Source: Cornus controversa (taxonomy: Eukaryota; Streptophyta; Magnoliopsida; Cornales; Cornaceae). From it: a stretch of DNA of 64,000 nt. Below the pieces are notes generated by a model. That model saw only the letters and a list, made by a program, of their open reading frames with translations. It did not search any database and had not been told where the DNA came from. Of this stretch, positions 61,701-64,000 are shown piece after piece (the stretch's first letter is position 1; every line of letters begins with the position of its first letter). Location of the stretch: NCBI GenBank assembly GCA_026545225.1, contig CM048848.1, forward strand, positions 19,198,806 to 19,262,805, in the 5' to 3' direction. The position numbers and the translations under genes are program-made.

Positions 61701-62404
61701 GTAATTGTGAAGAATTGGTATAAATGAGTGTTCTTGGATTGTGATTATAAGGTGTGTGGATTCTGATATCAGTGAAAGATGAATATGTGAATTTCAACAA
61801 GTTTTAATCAAGTTTGAACTTGTGTATGAAATGGTGAGGTAAATAGTGATAAGCTTACACCTGTGTATTACGTAGGTATAATTAGCTTCGTGGTTGTACA
61901 GTTTGGAATGACTCTTGAAATTTGGGACGATGACGTGTATTCCAAGTCACCTCAATTTCCTAAAGTGAGAAATTTGGAAGTTGTGGTTCAAGGTTGGCGA
62001 ATTACTGGAAAGGAGTGCAAAAGCATACTTTTGCTAATTGGAAAGGGGATTGGGTTGAAAGTGCATTGGTTAGAACTTATCTTCTTGAACTCGGTTTAGG
62101 GGATGATCGTGATCGTGATAATTCATGGTATGATGACTGTGCTACATTTTGAGGATGTCTAGACATCGTTTGAAGTATATCAGTACTTGAATATTTCACG
62201 GAATGTAGAGTGAGGTTGTATGGTGAGATAACCAAAATCTTATTGGTTGCGGAGTAGAAGCCGTGTGTTGGATACCGGCGAATTGTGACTATTTTCATTG
62301 ATACAAGAAAAACGCGGGAAGTTGCTTAAGATTTTGTGAGAACATTCTGAGACTCGGAGTATGTTTCTAATTTCGGGGACGAAATTCCTTAAAGGTGGGG
62401 AGGT
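58766..62404 (+). pseudogene. Internal region of the family B element, coding sense nearly lost
   Basis: Only a short protease relic is recognisable (about 59.46-59.64 kb, aligned with the [14 protein letters not shown] region of the young family A element, with an ATTC microsatellite in it). The last 70 bases before the LTR keep the family end (TTTCGGGGACGAAATTC and the purine tract). The rest has no gag, RT or integrase signature I can read on either strand. It is either very worn or replaced by non-coding sequence, as in large non-autonomous derivatives. Many breaks. Confidence 0.6.
58769..58780 (+). other. Primer binding site, Met-tRNA type
   Basis: TGGTATTAGAGC, three bases after the LTR end GTGACA. 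Confidence 0.85.
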
Positions 62405-62601
62405 TGTAAGGACCGGGTTATTTTGACCGGTTTCGGATTATTTTTGGACCGGATTAATTTTTTTTCAAATTAATTAAATCTGAAAATGCGAATATATATA
62501 TAGATGAAATTATATATATATATTTATATGGAGGTGGAGGATATGGATACCTATATATATATGGGATTATATATATAGTTGAGGGAAATATATATGCGGA
62601 C

Positions 62602-62643
<42 letters not shown>

Positions 62644-63339
62644 CGGGTGTATTTATATTAATTATAAATACTTTTGGATACATATATACTATATGTATGT
62701 GGAGAAGAGAGTAACATATTTATGGATATATTATACAATTATATGCACATATATGGGGGGAAAAGGCCAAAGTGGACGGTTGTGAATGTGAAAATATGTG
62801 TTTATTATATATATATATATATATATATATAGACATCTCATGGATGGTGCACCAGTACTAGTTGTATGACTGATATATAGTATGGGTTATATTATATTAT
62901 ATATATATATGTGTGTGTGTGTGTGAACTGGAAGTGTAGAGAGAGAGAGACAAAACATGTGAGATATTTAATTTATGAAATGGTGTGCATAGTATTATAT
63001 ACATATGTAATATACAAGATATTTATTCACTTGTGTGGCTGAGAGTGAATATTATATTATGTGGTGTGTGAAGAAAGGAAGGTAATAAAAAGAAAGATAA
63101 GAAGGCAGGTGGGTGTCGGGTGAAGAGAAGGAAAAAGAAGAGAAAAATAGAAGAAAGAAAATAAGAGGAAGAAAAAGACAGAAAAAGAAAAGTAGAGAGA
63201 GAGAGAGAGAGAGTTTCAGCCGAGAGAATGGGGAGAGAGAAACTGATAGAGAGAAAAAGAAGGGACCGAGAGAGAGAAAGGTGGAGACTCGGTTGAGTGG
63301 CCGTGTGGGTGACACGACAGGTGGAGGTTTCAGCAGGTG
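62405..63339 (+). repeat. 3' LTR of the family B element, first ~935 bp
   Basis: Starts TGTAAGGACCGGG after the purine tract and follows 44732-45603 and then 56042-56077. Similarity ends at CAGCAGGTG, where other sequence begins. Confidence 0.85.
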
Positions 63340-63739
63340 CACTGGCGGAGCCAGTGTGTGCCTAGGGGGGGCATATGCACCCCCTGAAATAAATTTTTTT
63401 TTTACTTCTATATATATGTATATTTTGTAAATCTCAAAAATGGCCCCCCTCAATTTTTATTTTGCTCTAATAAATTAGTAATGGTTAAGATTTAAGATAA
63501 GTTATTGGTCATTTAGTCTTGTAACGTGTTAAAAGATAAATATACTACCCAATTATGAAAATACAAGAGACAAGTAATAAAACATGTGTATATGAATATT
63601 TGAATTTTCTTTATATTTCAGTAATTCGTAACATTTTCGTCCTAGGTCAAAACATAGTGAAAGTTATACTCAAATGAAAGCTCTCGAAATTCTCTATTCA
63701 ATGGATTTCGTTTCATCAAAAGATTTTATGTATAGTGAG
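63340..63739. mobile_element. DNA-transposon-like fragment with a hairpin end
   Basis: It begins CACTGGCGGAGCCAGTG, a 6-bp stem with a five-base loop, followed by GGGGGGGCAT and CACCCCC, another complementary pair. It breaks sharply into the family B LTR. The GGCGGAGCCAG end resembles ends seen in some hAT-group elements, which is a weak resemblance from memory. No transposase and no second end are seen before 63740. Confidence 0.35.
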
Positions 63740-64000
63740 TGATGTGGTCGGAACTAAATTATATTGTAAGCTTAATTTTGCCCTTTTTATCAAAATATAA
63801 TTTAACCACTCGCAAGAGCACGAATCTTTGTAGATAAGGTTCTATATAGAGGGTATCGATCCCACGAGGACTAGTCGTTAATTGTCATAAAGAAAGATTA
63901 ATTCTACTTTAATTCTAAAAACAGGTTTTTGGTTTTGTGTTTAAAACTATTGCATAAATGAAATGACGATAAAATTAAAGAGTAAAGTTGGGAGAGAGAA
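63740..64000 (-). repeat. Start of another Athila LTR, cut by the window edge
   Basis: TGATGTGGTCGG and the following 260 bp match 15017-15280 and 26511-26775 with roughly 5% difference by eye. It belongs to a second, older or different copy of the Athila family. Orientation follows from the LTR alone. Confidence 0.85.

Larger units (their letters stand above)
44732..63339 (+). mobile_element. Family B chromovirus-derived element, interrupted by a young family A element
   Basis: 5' LTR is 44732-45603 plus 56042-58765, split by the family A element with its GTGGC duplication. A primer site (58769-58780), an internal part almost without coding sense (58766-62404), a polypurine tract (62391-62403) and the first ~935 bp of the 3' LTR (62405-63339) follow. 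The comparable LTR parts differ by about 3% by eye, so it is older than the element inside it. The family is that of the solo LTR at 7838-11684. Confidence 0.85.

Overview
This window is plant nuclear DNA, AT-rich and almost entirely made of transposable elements. I found no host gene, tRNA, rRNA or CRISPR array that I can support. The evidence for a flowering plant is Ty3/gypsy elements of two typical plant lineages (Tekay-like chromoviruses and Athila), a Ty1/copia relic, an LTR family with no coding sequence, a PIF/Harbinger-type MITE, initiator-Met and Asp tRNA primer sites, and many TA microsatellites. Three chromovirus LTR families are named here by their first bases: A (TGTAGAGAC), B (TGTAAGGAC) and C (TGTAATACC).

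Left part. Bases 1-4181 are the 5' part of a family C element on the minus strand. Bases 4182-6843 are the only single-copy-looking DNA and carry a 378-bp MITE with TAA target duplications. A copia relic (6844 to about 7525) was then hit by a nest on the minus strand. A non-coding LTR element (about 7525 to about 30284) took a family B element, now a solo LTR (7838-11684, TSD GGTAT), into one LTR. Into its other LTR it took a second member of its own family (14260-30130, TSD ACTTG). That second element took a complete-length Athila element (15017-27921, TSD CTTGA).

Middle and right part. 30285-33037 is a worn, unclassified LTR-like region. From 33038 a second nest runs on the plus strand: a family C element (33038-39389) was hit in its integrase region by a family A element (39390-44731). 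That was hit in its RT region by a family B element (44732-63339), whose 5' LTR was hit by a young family A element (45604-56036, TSD GTGGC). The youngest element has an intact-looking pol frame with a C-terminal chromodomain. The window ends with a DNA-transposon-like fragment (63340-63739) and the start of another Athila LTR (63740-64000).

Most interesting signals. (1) A ~115-nt chain of short hairpins in the LTRs of families A and B is far better conserved than its flanks and contains one compensatory base-pair change. (2) Clusters of an 18-bp near-palindrome (ATCTCGAT-NN-ATCGAGAT) occur both in Athila (LTRs and the spacer before its third ORF) and in the unrelated family A LTR. (3) Splice-donor-like boxes in the LTRs and acceptor-like sites just before gag would place the primer site and hairpin module inside a leader intron. 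(4) Athila carries two polypurine tracts, each next to a perfect 7-bp stem-loop. (5) Several LTRs contain internal tandem arrays, including a 162-163-bp array. All coordinates and alignments were made by eye.
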